A stretch of DNA of 64,000 nucleotides from Sphingobium sp. DEHP117 (GTDB taxonomy: Bacteria; Pseudomonadota; Alphaproteobacteria; Sphingomonadales; Sphingomonadaceae), in NCBI RefSeq assembly GCF_030867385.1, contig NZ_JAPFBJ010000003.1, positions 646,099 through 710,098 on the forward strand, read 5' to 3'. The notes beneath the pieces were generated by a model. That model did not search any database, was not told the origin of the DNA, and saw only the letters and a program-made list of their open reading frames with translations. The first letter of the stretch is position 1. Each line of letters opens with the position of its first letter. This document shows, in pieces, positions 16,063-24,971 of this stretch. The position numbers were made by a program, and so were the translations under genes.

Positions 16063-17584
16063 GGCGTGTCTCCCGACGCAGCGCATCATAGCGTTCGACA
16101 TTGGCCATTGGTTCACTGACCAGCCTCAATGCCTGCGGTGCCGTCACCGGCGGCGTAGCGGTGGGCTTTCCGTCGAGCAGCCGATGCAGCAGGTTGAGGA
16201 TATGGGTCTTGGTCGGGACGCCAGCCTCCAGTGCCCGTTCGACCGCAGTCAGCACGGCCTGTTCGTCATGATGGAGCACCAGTGACAGGATCTCGACCAT
16301 CTCTCTGTCGCCACCAGGGGTGCGCAGCAGATGCGTCTGCAACCGCCGGAAGGCATCGGGCATCTCGAGGAACGGCGCACCGTTGCGCAACGCTCCGGGC
16401 TTGCGCTGGACGACGGCGAGATAATGGCGCCAGTCATAGACAGTATGGCCCGGCAGATGATGCGACCGATCGATGATGCGCTGGTGCTCGCATATCACCT
16501 GACCTTCGGCAGCGACCAGAATACGGTCAGGGTAAATCCGCAATGACACGGGCCGATTGGCGAAGGATGCCGGTACGCTGTAGCGGTTCCGGTCCAGATG
16601 GACGAGGCAGGTCGGCGAGACGCGCTTGCCCAGTTCCACAAAGCCATCGAACAGCCTGCCCATCGGCATCAGGCTTTGCACTTCGTCGGCCCACGCGTCC
16701 GCGACCGAACCCGGCTCGATCCCGTGCGGTATCTCCTGCCACAAGGCCCTGCAGCGCTGTTCGAGCCACAGGTTGAGCGCATCAAGGCTCTCAGCCTGAG
16801 GGACAGGTTGCCACAGGCGATGGCGGGCGTCCTGAACGTTCTTCTCGACCTGGCCTTTCTCCCATCCTGCTGCCGGGTTGCAGAACTCGGCCTCGAACAG
16901 GTAGTGGCTGACCATCGCCAGAAAGCGGGCATTGACGGTCCGCTCTTTGCCGCGCCCGACCTTGTCGACGGCGGTGCGCATATTGTCGTAAATGCCCCGG
17001 CGCGGAACGCCACCCAGCACACGGAACGCGTGATTATGGGCGTCGAAGAGCATCTCGTGCGTCTGCAACAAATAGGCCCGCACCAGAAAGGCCCGGCTGT
17101 GGCTGAGCTTGAAGTGCGCCACCTGCAACTTGGTGCGTACCCCGTCGATGATCGCCCAGTCCTCGCTCCAGTCGAACTGGAACGCTTCTCCCGGCGCGAA
17201 CGCCAACGGCACATAGGTGCCGCGACCGCTCATCTGCTGCGCTTGCCGGTAATCGTCGCGCCAGGCTCGTGCAAAGGCAGCAACCCGGCCATAGGAACCG
17301 TCATAACCCAGCGCGACCAGATCGGCGTGCAACTGCTTCATCGTGCGCTTCTGCTTGCGCGGGCGTCCCATCTCCCGCTTCAGCCATGCCGATAATCGTT
17401 CGGCAAACGGATCCAGCTTGCTCGGCCGCTCCGGCACCTTGAACCGGGGCTCCACAGTCCCTGCACGCAGATATTTACGGATGGTATTACGGGATAGTCC
17501 CGTGCGTCGCGCTATCTCCCGGATCGGTAAATGATCGCGCAAATGCCAGCGCCGAATAATGCTCAATAACGCCATGTCCAACAC
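16052..17584 (-). CDS. istA: IS21 transposase IstA
   Basis: 510-residue DDE transposase. An N-terminal helix-turn-helix ([18 protein letters not shown], about residues 20-40) binds the IS ends. The catalytic core follows with acidic residues in [17 protein letters not shown] and EKGQVEKNV, and a C-terminal beta-barrel region. Intact and of normal family length. It overlaps istB. The first ATG lies about 100 bp inside the right end of the element. Confidence 0.93.
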   Translation of the reverse strand: MLDMALLSIIRRWHLRDHLPIREIARRTGLSRNTIRKYLRAGTVEPRFKVPERPSKLDPFAERLSAWLKREMGRPRKQKRTMKQLHADLVALGYDGSYGRVAAFARAWRDDYRQAQQMSGRGTYVPLAFAPGEAFQFDWSEDWAIIDGVRTKLQVAHFKLSHSRAFLVRAYLLQTHEMLFDAHNHAFRVLGGVPRRGIYDNMRTAVDKVGRGKERTVNARFLAMVSHYLFEAEFCNPAAGWEKGQVEKNVQDARHRLWQPVPQAESLDALNLWLEQRCRALWQEIPHGIEPGSVADAWADEVQSLMPMGRLFDGFVELGKRVSPTCLVHLDRNRYSVPASFANRPVSLRIYPDRILVAAEGQVICEHQRIIDRSHHLPGHTVYDWRHYLAVVQRKPGALRNGAPFLEMPDAFRRLQTHLLRTPGGDREMVEILSLVLHHDEQAVLTAVERALEAGVPTKTHILNLLHRLLDGKPTATPPVTAPQALRLVSEPMANVERYDALRRETRHAS

Positions 17585-17687
17585 TCCATGATCCCTCGCT
17601 CATCAAAGCCAGGGATGAGTTCAACATGGGTCAAATCTCAGTGGAAATTTATAACCCTCCCGGGTCAACTCTCAGCGACAATCAACA

Positions 17688-18271
17688 GTCAGGCCATAAA
17701 TGGCCCTTCTGATCGGATATTTTCCCCGTTTTTACAGGATGTTACGCCAAAAAATATACCGTCAGAAGCTCTCTTGACCCTGACGGTATATGCGATTTTC
17801 GGCTGAGACAAGATGCACCATACCGTCAGCCATACCGTCATTTCGGAGGCTAACCCAGCGATAGATGCCGAAAGATTCAGAGATATTTATTTATATATTT
17901 CAGTCACTTATTTCGCATCATGGCGTATTATTGGATATGCCCGGATGGGCAAAAATTATTCCCACTCCATTGTTCCACAATGCCCTAACTGTCTGTCTTT
18001 AAACGCCTATTTGAACTTTCCTGCCCTGCTGGCCGGCCTGTGGTCCGCCAGATCGCTGCACTATTGAATTCATTGAGAAAATCAGCACGAAATTTTTTTG
18101 GCGAGTCCAGCATCTATCGCTGGCTATTCCGCGACGGAAGCGGATTCCTTGGACCGACTGCGACCTCGGCCATGCTGAAAAAGGACCGTCACCCGTCGAT
18201 TAGGACAACGTCCGACAGCGCCGGTCGGGCACGGTCCAGCGGGTTCCTTGCCCTTGCGGCGGCGCTGGCCG
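17688..18271. other. Gene-free, A+T-richer stretch between IS21 and the efflux operon
   Basis: No convincing gene: an 84-codon open frame at 17813-18067 shows no family. Four copies of ATACCGTCA(G) lie within 85 bp (17756-17765, reversed at 17780-17789, 17820-17829, 17832-17840); the first two form a 10-bp inverted repeat. About 18050-18200 is related to 24695-24850 on the other side of the efflux operon, sharing CATCTATCG and AAGGACCGTCA at matching places. Confidence 0.6.
18040..18205 (+). repeat. Left member of an imperfect direct repeat flanking the efflux operon
   Basis: Aligns with about 24685-24855. Shared points in order are an A/T-rich core (TTGA-TTC-TT-AGAAAA), a T run, CCGGCATCTATCG or CCAGCATCTATCG, and AAGGACCGTCA about 70 bp on. 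Both copies can also be read as a short related peptide (LLxSLRK then SIYR or GIYR). Origin unknown: either ends of an integrated segment or a dispersed intergenic repeat. Confidence 0.5.
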
Positions 18272-21200
18272 CTAGGCAGTCTCTGCCGCGCGGGCGCGTG
18301 CAGGAGACAAGGCGGCCTCATCGTGACCCGTGCCTTCGGCCGGTGCAGGGGTAGCAACCGACTTCGCATCGCTCTTGCCCGCATCTTTCCGCGTTATCGT
18401 ACGCCGCCACAGCCGCGCGACATCTTCCGGCAGCATCCAGGCGGCCGGGACAACGATCAGCGTCAGCATTGTCGAGGTGATGAGGCCGCCGATCACGATG
18501 AAGCCCATGGCATTGCGCCATTCGGAACCATCGGACGCAGCAAGCGCCACCGGGATCATCCCGAAAATGGCGGCGAAAGCCGTCATCAGCACCGGGCGCA
18601 GCCGTTCCGGCGCAGCTTGCGCCATTGCATCTGCCTGCGAAAGCCCGTCCTCCACAAGCTGGTTGGCGCGGTCGACGAGCAGGATGCCATTCTTCATCAC
18701 AATGCCCATCAGCGCCAGCAGCCCGATCTGGCCGAACAGGCTCATTTCCTGCCCGCCGATCAGCATGGCGATAAAGGCGCCCGAGAATGACAGGGGTGCC
18801 GTCAACATGATGAGGAAAGGCTGGCCAAAGCGGTCGAACTGGCTGGCCAGCACGATGTAGAGCGCGATCAGCGCCAGCAGGAAGGCAAAGCCGATAGCCG
18901 TTGCGGTTTCCGCCATGCGGCGCGCCTGCCCCTCCAGAACCAGTTCGATCCCAGGCGGCGGCGGATTGGCCGCAATGAGGGCGTCCATGGCATTCACGGC
19001 CGCCCCCAGCGACACTCCGGTAGCGCTGTTGGCCAGCACCGAGACCTTGCGGCCCCGGTCCTGGCGGTCAATCTGCACGGGGCCGGTCCCGATGCGCGGA
19101 TCGGCCACCTGGCCCAGATCGACCAGCCGGCCGTCAAGACTGCGGGTCTGCAGGGTTGCCACCATGTCAGGCGACTGGCGCTGCGCTTCTTCGAGGCGCA
19201 CCCTCACATCGTGACGACGGCCACCTTCTTCAAACGTGCCGGCCTCCACGCCGCCCAAAAGAATCCGGGTCGAGTTGGCAAGGTCGCGCGCCGAAACGCC
19301 AAGATCGGCAGCCCGCGTGCGGTCGATGCGCAACTGCAGTTCCGGCCGGCCGCCTTCATAGCTGGACCGGACGTCGGCGAACTCCGGCCGCGATTTCATC
19401 GCCGCCACCAGCCTTGCCGCATAGGCCTCGGCCTCAGCCAGATCGCGGCCCATCACCACCTGCTCGATCGCAGCCTGCCCGATGCCACCGCCTGAAACCC
19501 AGGGCACTTCCGAGGCAACGATCTCGTTGGCTTGGGGAATGGCCTGTCGCAGCGCAGCGCGGGCCTTGTCCATCACCTCCATCTGGTGGATCGACCTCGC
19601 CTGCTTGGGCGTGATGGCAATGTAGAACTCCAGTTCATTGCTGCGCTGGCGGCTGCCGGCCCCAACCGTCACGAACACCAGCTTCACGTCATCGATGGCG
19701 CGCAGCGCGGCGTCCGCCCGCGCCGCCGCCGCGCGCGCCCCGGCGATGCCCGTGCCCTGCGGCAGTTTCACCGTCGCCAGAAACTCGCTGCGGTCGGTGG
19801 ACGACATGAAGGTTGATGGCACCATGGAGGCCGCCACGCCGCCCACGACCAGGCTGCCCAGGGCGATAGCCATCACCAGCCGGCGCCGTTCCAGCGCCCA
19901 GCGCACGATACGGGCATAGCGGCGCTCCGTTCCCTGGTGGAAGGCTTCGATGCGCGCCAGCCACGGCCCGCCATGATCGCCGGCCTTCAGCAGGCGGGCT
20001 GCCAGCATCGGCGTGAGGGTGAAGGCGACCAGTAGCGAAACACTGACCGAAAAGACGATGGCAAGGCCATATTGGAAGAAGAAGCGGCCGACGATGCCTT
20101 CCATGAAGGCGATGGGCACGAACACCGCCAGCGTGGCGAAGGTGCCGGCGAGCACGGCAAGCGCCACGCGCTTTGTCGCGGCAAAGGCCGCCGTGCGCGC
20201 ATCGGCACCTTCATCGATATCGCGCTGGATCGCTTCGGTCACCACGATCGCATCGTCGACCAGCAGACCGATCGCCACAGTGAGCGCCAGCAGCGTCATC
20301 ATGTTGATGGTGAGATCGAACGCGCCAAAGGCGATGAAGGTGGCGACCAACGAGGTCGGAATGGCGAGCGTGACGATGATCGTCGCCCGCCAGCTCAGCA
20401 GGAAAAAGAAGGTGACAAGCACCACCAGCACGATGGCAACGGCGATTTCGAACTGCACGTCCTTGATCGAGGATTCGATGAAGCGCGACGTGTCACGCGC
20501 GACAACCATGCTGACGCCCGGCGGTGCTGATTTCGCCAGCGCCTCCACCTCGGCGCGGATGGCGCGGGCGACCTCGACGGTGTTGCGCCCGGATTGGCGC
20601 CGTACCTCGAGCGCCACCCCCGGCGCACCGTTCAACTGGGCGAAGCTGCGCTCGTCCTGCTGGCCATCCTCGATCCGGGCAACGTCGCGAACACGCACGG
20701 CGGCGCCGTTGGGCAGCCACTGGACGATAATGGCCCCGAATTCCTCGGGCGCGCGCGCCTCGGCCATGGTGCGGGCGCCCAGTTCCCGCGCCGCGCCGCC
20801 GATCTCCAGGCGGCCGCCGGGCAGTTCGGCATTGCCGCCGCGCACCGCCCGCACCACATCGTCGGCTGTCACGCCAACCGCGCGCATGCGTGCGGCATCC
20901 AGCCAGATCCGCATCTCTCGCTCGCGCCCCCCGGCCAGGGTGACCGAGCCGACGCCGGGCACACGCTGGATGCGCTCCTTCACCACCTCGTCGGCATAGG
21001 TGGTGAGTTCGCGGATCGGCATGTCCCCGGACAGCATGATCGACAGGATCGGGCTGGCGTCCGGGTCGACCTTTTCGACCACGGGCGGGTCCGCGTCGGT
21101 GGGCAGACCGCGCAGGGCGATGCTCACCTTGTCGCGCACATCCTGCGCCTTCACATCGCCGTCTTCCTCCAGCTCGAACTCGAGAAACACCTGGGAGAGC

Positions 21201-21460
21201 CCCTCGGCACTCACCGAGCGCATCTGGCGCATGCCGGAGATGCTGTTCAGCTCCTCCTCCAGAACATCGCTTACCTCGGTTTCGATGGTGCCCGGCGCCG
21301 CGCCTTCCAGCGACGTGCTGACCGAGACATAGGGAAATTCGACACGCGGAAAGAGATCGACGCCAAGCCTAGTGAAGTTGATCAGGCCCAACACAACCAG
21401 CGCGCCGATCATCATCGTCGCAAACACCGGTCGGCGGATCGAGACATCAGCAAGCCACAT
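18272..21460 (-). CDS. RND-family efflux pump inner-membrane subunit
   Basis: 1062 residues, normal for a HAE1-type RND transporter. The first transmembrane helix starts at once (IRRPVFATMMIGALVVLG), a large periplasmic domain follows, and helix 4 carries the proton-relay acidic pair in LLVDDAIVV. The second half repeats the pattern. It should export hydrophobic compounds across both membranes together with the adaptor encoded just upstream and an outer-membrane channel, which is not present here. The start at 21460 is 12 bp after the adaptor stop. It is the last gene of a four-gene operon opposite marR. The substrate cannot be read from sequence. Confidence 0.92.
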   Translation of the reverse strand: MWLADVSIRRPVFATMMIGALVVLGLINFTRLGVDLFPRVEFPYVSVSTSLEGAAPGTIETEVSDVLEEELNSISGMRQMRSVSAEGLSQVFLEFELEEDGDVKAQDVRDKVSIALRGLPTDADPPVVEKVDPDASPILSIMLSGDMPIRELTTYADEVVKERIQRVPGVGSVTLAGGREREMRIWLDAARMRAVGVTADDVVRAVRGGNAELPGGRLEIGGAARELGARTMAEARAPEEFGAIIVQWLPNGAAVRVRDVARIEDGQQDERSFAQLNGAPGVALEVRRQSGRNTVEVARAIRAEVEALAKSAPPGVSMVVARDTSRFIESSIKDVQFEIAVAIVLVVLVTFFFLLSWRATIIVTLAIPTSLVATFIAFGAFDLTINMMTLLALTVAIGLLVDDAIVVTEAIQRDIDEGADARTAAFAATKRVALAVLAGTFATLAVFVPIAFMEGIVGRFFFQYGLAIVFSVSVSLLVAFTLTPMLAARLLKAGDHGGPWLARIEAFHQGTERRYARIVRWALERRRLVMAIALGSLVVGGVAASMVPSTFMSSTDRSEFLATVKLPQGTGIAGARAAAARADAALRAIDDVKLVFVTVGAGSRQRSNELEFYIAITPKQARSIHQMEVMDKARAALRQAIPQANEIVASEVPWVSGGGIGQAAIEQVVMGRDLAEAEAYAARLVAAMKSRPEFADVRSSYEGGRPELQLRIDRTRAADLGVSARDLANSTRILLGGVEAGTFEEGGRRHDVRVRLEEAQRQSPDMVATLQTRSLDGRLVDLGQVADPRIGTGPVQIDRQDRGRKVSVLANSATGVSLGAAVNAMDALIAANPPPPGIELVLEGQARRMAETATAIGFAFLLALIALYIVLASQFDRFGQPFLIMLTAPLSFSGAFIAMLIGGQEMSLFGQIGLLALMGIVMKNGILLVDRANQLVEDGLSQADAMAQAAPERLRPVLMTAFAAIFGMIPVALAASDGSEWRNAMGFIVIGGLITSTMLTLIVVPAAWMLPEDVARLWRRTITRKDAGKSDAKSVATPAPAEGTGHDEAALSPARARAAETA

Positions 21461-21472
21461 GGCGGCGCCCTC

Positions 21473-22621
21473 CTACCGCGCGCCCGGCGCGCTGCCGGCC
21501 GCAGGACCCGGCCGCGCATCTGTCGCGCGCACGCGCACCTTTGCCCCATCAGCCAGCGTGGCCGGCGGATCGAGCACGACCTTCTCGCCGGCCGCCACGC
21601 CCTCCAGGATCCGCACGCGGTCAAGATCGACATCGACGGTCTTGACCGCGCGGCGCCGGACCGTGTCACCTGCCAGCACGAACAGATGCACATTGGCACC
21701 GTCTCCGCGCAGGGCACGGCGCGGCACGATGATCGCCTCGACCGGGTCGGTGATGATCTCGGCCACTACCGACACACCGCTGTTGATCGCATAGCCCGGG
21801 TTGCGCACCGGCAGCCGCACCTCCACCGTGCGCGCCTTGGGGTCGATGAAATCGTTTATGATGTAGACTTCGCTGGGCAGCGGTTCGGGCTGGCCGGTGA
21901 TGAACAGCCGCGCCGGCTGGCCCTTGCGCAGGTCCGCCACTCGGGCTTCGGGCACGGCGACGATGGCTGCCACCACGCGCAGTTCCTGCAGCTGCAGCGC
22001 CGCAGATTGCCCGCCCATCGAGAAGCGACTGTTGAGGAACATGCCCTCGTCCACCATGCGCTGGGTGACGACGCCGTCGTAGGGGGCGCGCAGGACGGTG
22101 TCGGCCAGCGCCTGCTGCGCCGTCGCCAGCGCCGCACGGGCCTGGTCGCGGCGGGCGCGCGCCACGTCGCGCGCGGCTTCCGCCTCGTCGAGCCGGGCGG
22201 CTGGCGCAAATCCGCTTGCTTTCAGTTCCCGCACCCGCTGGTAGGCCCGCTCGGTCTGCACCGCCTCGGCCTCGGCCAGGCGCACGGCCGCTTCGGCTTC
22301 GCTGGCACGGCGCTGATAATCGGCCTGCCTGATGCGCAGCAAGGGCTGACCTTTGCTGACGCGGTCGCCGACGCGCACGAACACGCGGTCCACCGGCCCT
22401 TCTACCAGCGCGGTCACGTTGCTCGTCTGCATCGCAGCAACCGTGCCCGATGCGCGCACCGGTAGGGACAGTTGCTCGGCGCGCGCAGGAGCGGCCTGCA
22501 CTTCGATCGCCCGGGGCGCAGCCGCCGGCGCATCTTCCGGCTTGGGCTCCGACGAGCAGCCGGCTAGCGCCAGAATGGCCGCGCACAGACCAGCGGCACG
22601 CGCAGCATTCCGTTTCCACAC
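21473..22621 (-). CDS. RND efflux periplasmic adaptor lipoprotein
   Basis: 382 residues. A short signal peptide ends in the lipobox LALAGC (cysteine about residue 22), so the protein should be lipid-anchored to the inner membrane. A barrel-sandwich (biotinyl-lipoyl-like) segment, a helical hairpin rich in Ala/Glu/Arg (about residues 110-180) and beta-barrel segments follow in the order usual for membrane fusion proteins. The GTG at 22621 was preferred because it gives a clean signal peptide and lies four bases after the thioesterase stop; a longer reading starting at 22678 would bury the signal sequence. It works with the pump encoded 12 bp downstream. Confidence 0.88.
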   Translation of the reverse strand: MWKRNAARAAGLCAAILALAGCSSEPKPEDAPAAAPRAIEVQAAPARAEQLSLPVRASGTVAAMQTSNVTALVEGPVDRVFVRVGDRVSKGQPLLRIRQADYQRRASEAEAAVRLAEAEAVQTERAYQRVRELKASGFAPAARLDEAEAARDVARARRDQARAALATAQQALADTVLRAPYDGVVTQRMVDEGMFLNSRFSMGGQSAALQLQELRVVAAIVAVPEARVADLRKGQPARLFITGQPEPLPSEVYIINDFIDPKARTVEVRLPVRNPGYAINSGVSVVAEIITDPVEAIIVPRRALRGDGANVHLFVLAGDTVRRRAVKTVDVDLDRVRILEGVAAGEKVVLDPPATLADGAKVRVRATDARPGPAAGSAPGAR

Positions 22622-22625
22622 AGCA

Positions 22626-23045
22626 TCAAGCACCAAGATAGGCTCCCCGGCCGGACGCCAGCAGGTCCCCGGCTTCACTTTCTACCGTTGTATCGGCGAC
22701 GCTCAGCCGCTTGCCGATCTTGACGACCCGGCTTCGCGCCAGAATTCGGCCTGCCAATGCCGGGCGATGATAATCGACCCTAAGATCAGCTGTCGCCTGC
22801 GCGAGACCACCGGCCGCCAGCACGGCATAGAGCCCGCCCAGATCGATGAGCGAGGCGAGCACGCCGCCATGCGCCGCGCCGATCGCCGGATTCGACACCA
22901 GATCGTCGCGCCACGGCATGGCGATCACGATGCCCGCCGGTGATGCCGACACGAGATCTAGGCCCAGCCAGCGATGGAAGGGGGCGATGTGCAGCGCCGC
23001 CTGCAACCCTTCGATGGTGGTCAAGGCGCTCCGGTCAACGGACAT
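22626..23045 (-). CDS. PaaI-type hotdog thioesterase
   Basis: 139-residue hotdog-fold protein with the PaaI/YigI-like active-site helix NPAIGAAHGGVLASLIDLGG. It should hydrolyse acyl- or aryl-CoA thioesters in the cytoplasm. The start at 23045 (MSVDRS) overlaps the hydrolase stop by 11 bases; a longer reading runs into the hydrolase gene and was rejected. Its place between a hydrolase and an efflux pump suggests that the operon handles an organic acid or aromatic ester, but this is inference. Confidence 0.85.
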   Translation of the reverse strand: MSVDRSALTTIEGLQAALHIAPFHRWLGLDLVSASPAGIVIAMPWRDDLVSNPAIGAAHGGVLASLIDLGGLYAVLAAGGLAQATADLRVDYHRPALAGRILARSRVVKIGKRLSVADTTVESEAGDLLASGRGAYLGA

Positions 23046-23913
23046 CTGCAGTTTCCGATCGAGTCTGTGCGTCGCGGAGAAAACCCACGATGGCTTCGGC
23101 GAACGCATCGTTGCGGTCTCCCACCACCATGTGGCCGGCGCCGGCGATGTCGGTGAAGCGGGCGTGCGGCACAAGTTCAAGGAACGCCCCCGCCCCTTCT
23201 GGCGACACCAGATCGCTGGAACCGCCACGGATCAGATGCACTGGACAGGAAAGCCCTGCAGCTGCATCGCCAAGCCGCTCCATGCGGGCTTCGCCCCGGC
23301 TCGACATCACCGAGGTGATGAAGCGCGGGTCCCAATGCCAGCGCCAGCGCCCGTCGGCGCCCTCCCGCAGATAGGGCGCGATCCGCTCTACCGGTGTCCG
23401 CCGGCCTTCCCTCGGGCGATAGATGTCAACAATGTTGGCGGCCTCCTCGGGCGAAGCGAAGCCGCTTTCAAGATGGGCCGCCATGAAGCCCATCACCCGA
23501 GCAACGCCGGCGGGCTCCATGTTGGGCGCGATGTCGACGAGGGTGAGCGAGGCAAAGCTGCCCGGCCTGATCTCGCCTTCGGCAATCAGCCCGGACAGCC
23601 CGCCCAGCGAGGCGCCGACGAGCGCGGGGGGCGTGCCCAGCCGGTCCGCCACGCGAAGAAGATCGTCTGCAAAATCCTCGATGCGATAATGGCCCGAAGG
23701 CGCCCAGTCGCTTTCGCCATGACCGCGCAGATCGATTGCAATGGCTCGAAATCCCGCAGCCGCGAGCCGTTCCTGCGTGCGGCGCCAGCTCAACCGTGTC
23801 TGCCCGCCGCCATGCGCCAGCAATACCGGTGGTGAGCCAGCCTCCCCAACAGCATCCGCCGCGAGCAACTGCCCTTCGGCTCCGGAGAATATGATCCGCT
23901 GAATCAAGCACAC
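23035..23913 (-). CDS. Alpha/beta hydrolase
   Basis: 292 residues of the alpha/beta-hydrolase fold. The oxyanion region is HGGGQTRLSW, the nucleophile elbow GASLGGLSG, the acidic residue lies in SSDLVSPEG and the catalytic histidine in GAGHMVVGD. It probably cleaves a small ester or related bond; the substrate is not evident. The start is a GTG at 23913, facing the divergent marR 47 bp away. It is the first gene of the operon hydrolase, thioesterase, adaptor, pump. Confidence 0.85.
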   Translation of the reverse strand: MCLIQRIIFSGAEGQLLAADAVGEAGSPPVLLAHGGGQTRLSWRRTQERLAAAGFRAIAIDLRGHGESDWAPSGHYRIEDFADDLLRVADRLGTPPALVGASLGGLSGLIAEGEIRPGSFASLTLVDIAPNMEPAGVARVMGFMAAHLESGFASPEEAANIVDIYRPREGRRTPVERIAPYLREGADGRWRWHWDPRFITSVMSSRGEARMERLGDAAAGLSCPVHLIRGGSSDLVSPEGAGAFLELVPHARFTDIAGAGHMVVGDRNDAFAEAIVGFLRDAQTRSETADVR

Positions 23914-23960
23914 GTCTTTCTGTATATCGCCTTACAATAAAGCGCCTTGCCATATCGTCA

Positions 23961-24458
23961 ATGCCCGAGCATGATGACGATATGCCGCTGCGTGCGATTT
24001 CGACAAAACAGGACCCGGCCCAGCCGTTGCTGACGCCGCGTGACGACATCATCTTCCGGATGGAGGAGATCACGCGCGCCCTGCGACAAGCCTTTGAGCG
24101 CCGCATCGCCCACACCGGGCTGACAAGGACGCAATGGCGGATCATTGCCTATCTTCTCCGGCAACAGGGCCTGACCCAATCAGATCTAGCCCGCCTGCTT
24201 GACCTGGAGCGCGCCACGGTCGGACAGGCGATCGACCGCCTTGAAGAACTGGCCCTGGTGGAAAGGCGACCGCATCACACTGACCGCAGAGTGTGGCAGG
24301 TGCATCTTCGCGACGCGGCCTATCAACTGGTGCCGCTGCTGCGCCATGAGGCGGATCGGCTGCACGATCAAACCTGGGCAGGCATATCCGACGACGAGAT
24401 GGAAACGCTGGACAGGATTCTGAGTAAAATTGCAGCCAGTTTGGTAAAGTCTGAGTGA
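23961..24458 (+). CDS. MarR-family regulator
   Basis: 165 residues with a winged helix-turn-helix (LTRTQWRIIAYLLRQQ, then QSDLARLLDLERATVGQAID) and flanking dimerisation helices. Such proteins repress efflux or catabolic operons and release DNA on binding a small aromatic or lipophilic ligand. It is divergent from the hydrolase-to-pump operon over a 47-bp gap, so it almost certainly controls that operon and itself. No clear palindrome was found in the gap. No good ribosome binding site precedes the ATG at 23961; an internal ATG at 23982 is an alternative start. Confidence 0.85.
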   Translation: MPEHDDDMPLRAISTKQDPAQPLLTPRDDIIFRMEEITRALRQAFERRIAHTGLTRTQWRIIAYLLRQQGLTQSDLARLLDLERATVGQAIDRLEELALVERRPHHTDRRVWQVHLRDAAYQLVPLLRHEADRLHDQTWAGISDDEMETLDRILSKIAASLVKSE

Positions 24459-24684
24459 GCGTCCAGTCAGCAACAGCAAAGGAAGCAACAATCCTTCAGT
24501 ATTTCTGCAAAGCGGGCAACGTTTCTGATGGCACGGCGATGCGCTGCGAAATTCTACGCCATTGCCGCCAATCCCTGCCCCCTTTATCCGTTTCTCGTCA
24601 CTGCCCCATTCGATTGTCTGAAGTTCTCATAAGTCTCTGAAAATCCTATAATAAGCACCCATTTTGACGGCCATCTTCCGACTG

Positions 24685-24855
24685 AGAGGCCGTCAGAATG
24701 CTACGCTTTTGATTTCCTTAAGAAAACTGCCAGAAAAATATTTTTGTGGTTCCGGCATCTATCGAGGTCAACCGGCCCGCAGACCCAGCTTCTTGGCTGC
24801 CCGGCATCACTCACACGGATGTCCGAAAGGACCGTCATTCATACGTAGCAGGACT
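24685..24855 (+). repeat. Right member of the imperfect direct repeat flanking the efflux operon
   Basis: Partner of 18040-18205, in the same orientation. See that entry for the shared blocks. Similarity is clear in several blocks but far from identical, so if this was an attachment site it is old. Confidence 0.5.
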
Positions 24856-24936
24856 CAGCCGTCGGATCGAGCGGCCTTGCTCAGTTTAGATGTTTGGCTG
24901 CGGCTAGACCCCACCAATTGTCGACGACCAGAACGC

Positions 24937-24970
24937 TTGACGAACATCAGACACAACGATATTGTTGTGT
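24937..24970 (+). promoter_or_regulatory. Promoter and palindromic operator of the seven-gene operon
   Basis: TTGACG (24937-24942) and TATTGT (24960-24965) with a 17-bp spacer form a sound sigma-70 promoter. The palindrome ACACAAC-GATATT-GTTGTGT (24951-24970, 18 of 20 positions symmetric) covers the -10 and ends one base before the ATG at 24972. Transcription would start at or next to the ATG, giving a leaderless mRNA, and a repressor at the palindrome would block it. The HTH-ImmA protein of the operon is the obvious candidate repressor. Confidence 0.7.
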
Positions 24971-24971
24971 C

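Larger units (their letters stand above)
15196..17687 (-). mobile_element. IS21-family insertion sequence
   Basis: Ends are TGTTGATGGTCGCTGAGAG at 15196 and its imperfect inverted partner ending in CAATCAACA at 17687. Each end has a second internal copy of the TGAG(A)-GTGACCC-type motif (15232-15246; 17628-17648), as is usual in this family. It carries istA and istB on the minus strand. No matching target duplication is visible (GAGCG on the left, GTCAG on the right), so one flank was probably lost by deletion or recombination after insertion. Confidence 0.93.
24459..24971. other. Gene-free stretch between marR and the seven-gene operon
   Basis: No gene recognised. It contains an 8-bp inverted repeat TGACGGCC/GGCCGTCA (24665-24672 and 24688-24695), the right member of the repeat that flanks the efflux region (about 24685-24855), and, at its end, the promoter/operator of the next operon. 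Confidence 0.6.

Noticed and set aside
17756..17840. Four ATACCGTCA repeats as a CRISPR array or plasmid iterons
   Set aside because: Too short and mixed in orientation for CRISPR; no replication gene nearby, so an origin cannot be supported.
17813..18067. 84-codon open frame in the stretch after IS21
   Set aside because: No recognised domain, and it overlaps the ATACCGTCA repeats; kept only as part of the intergenic entry.
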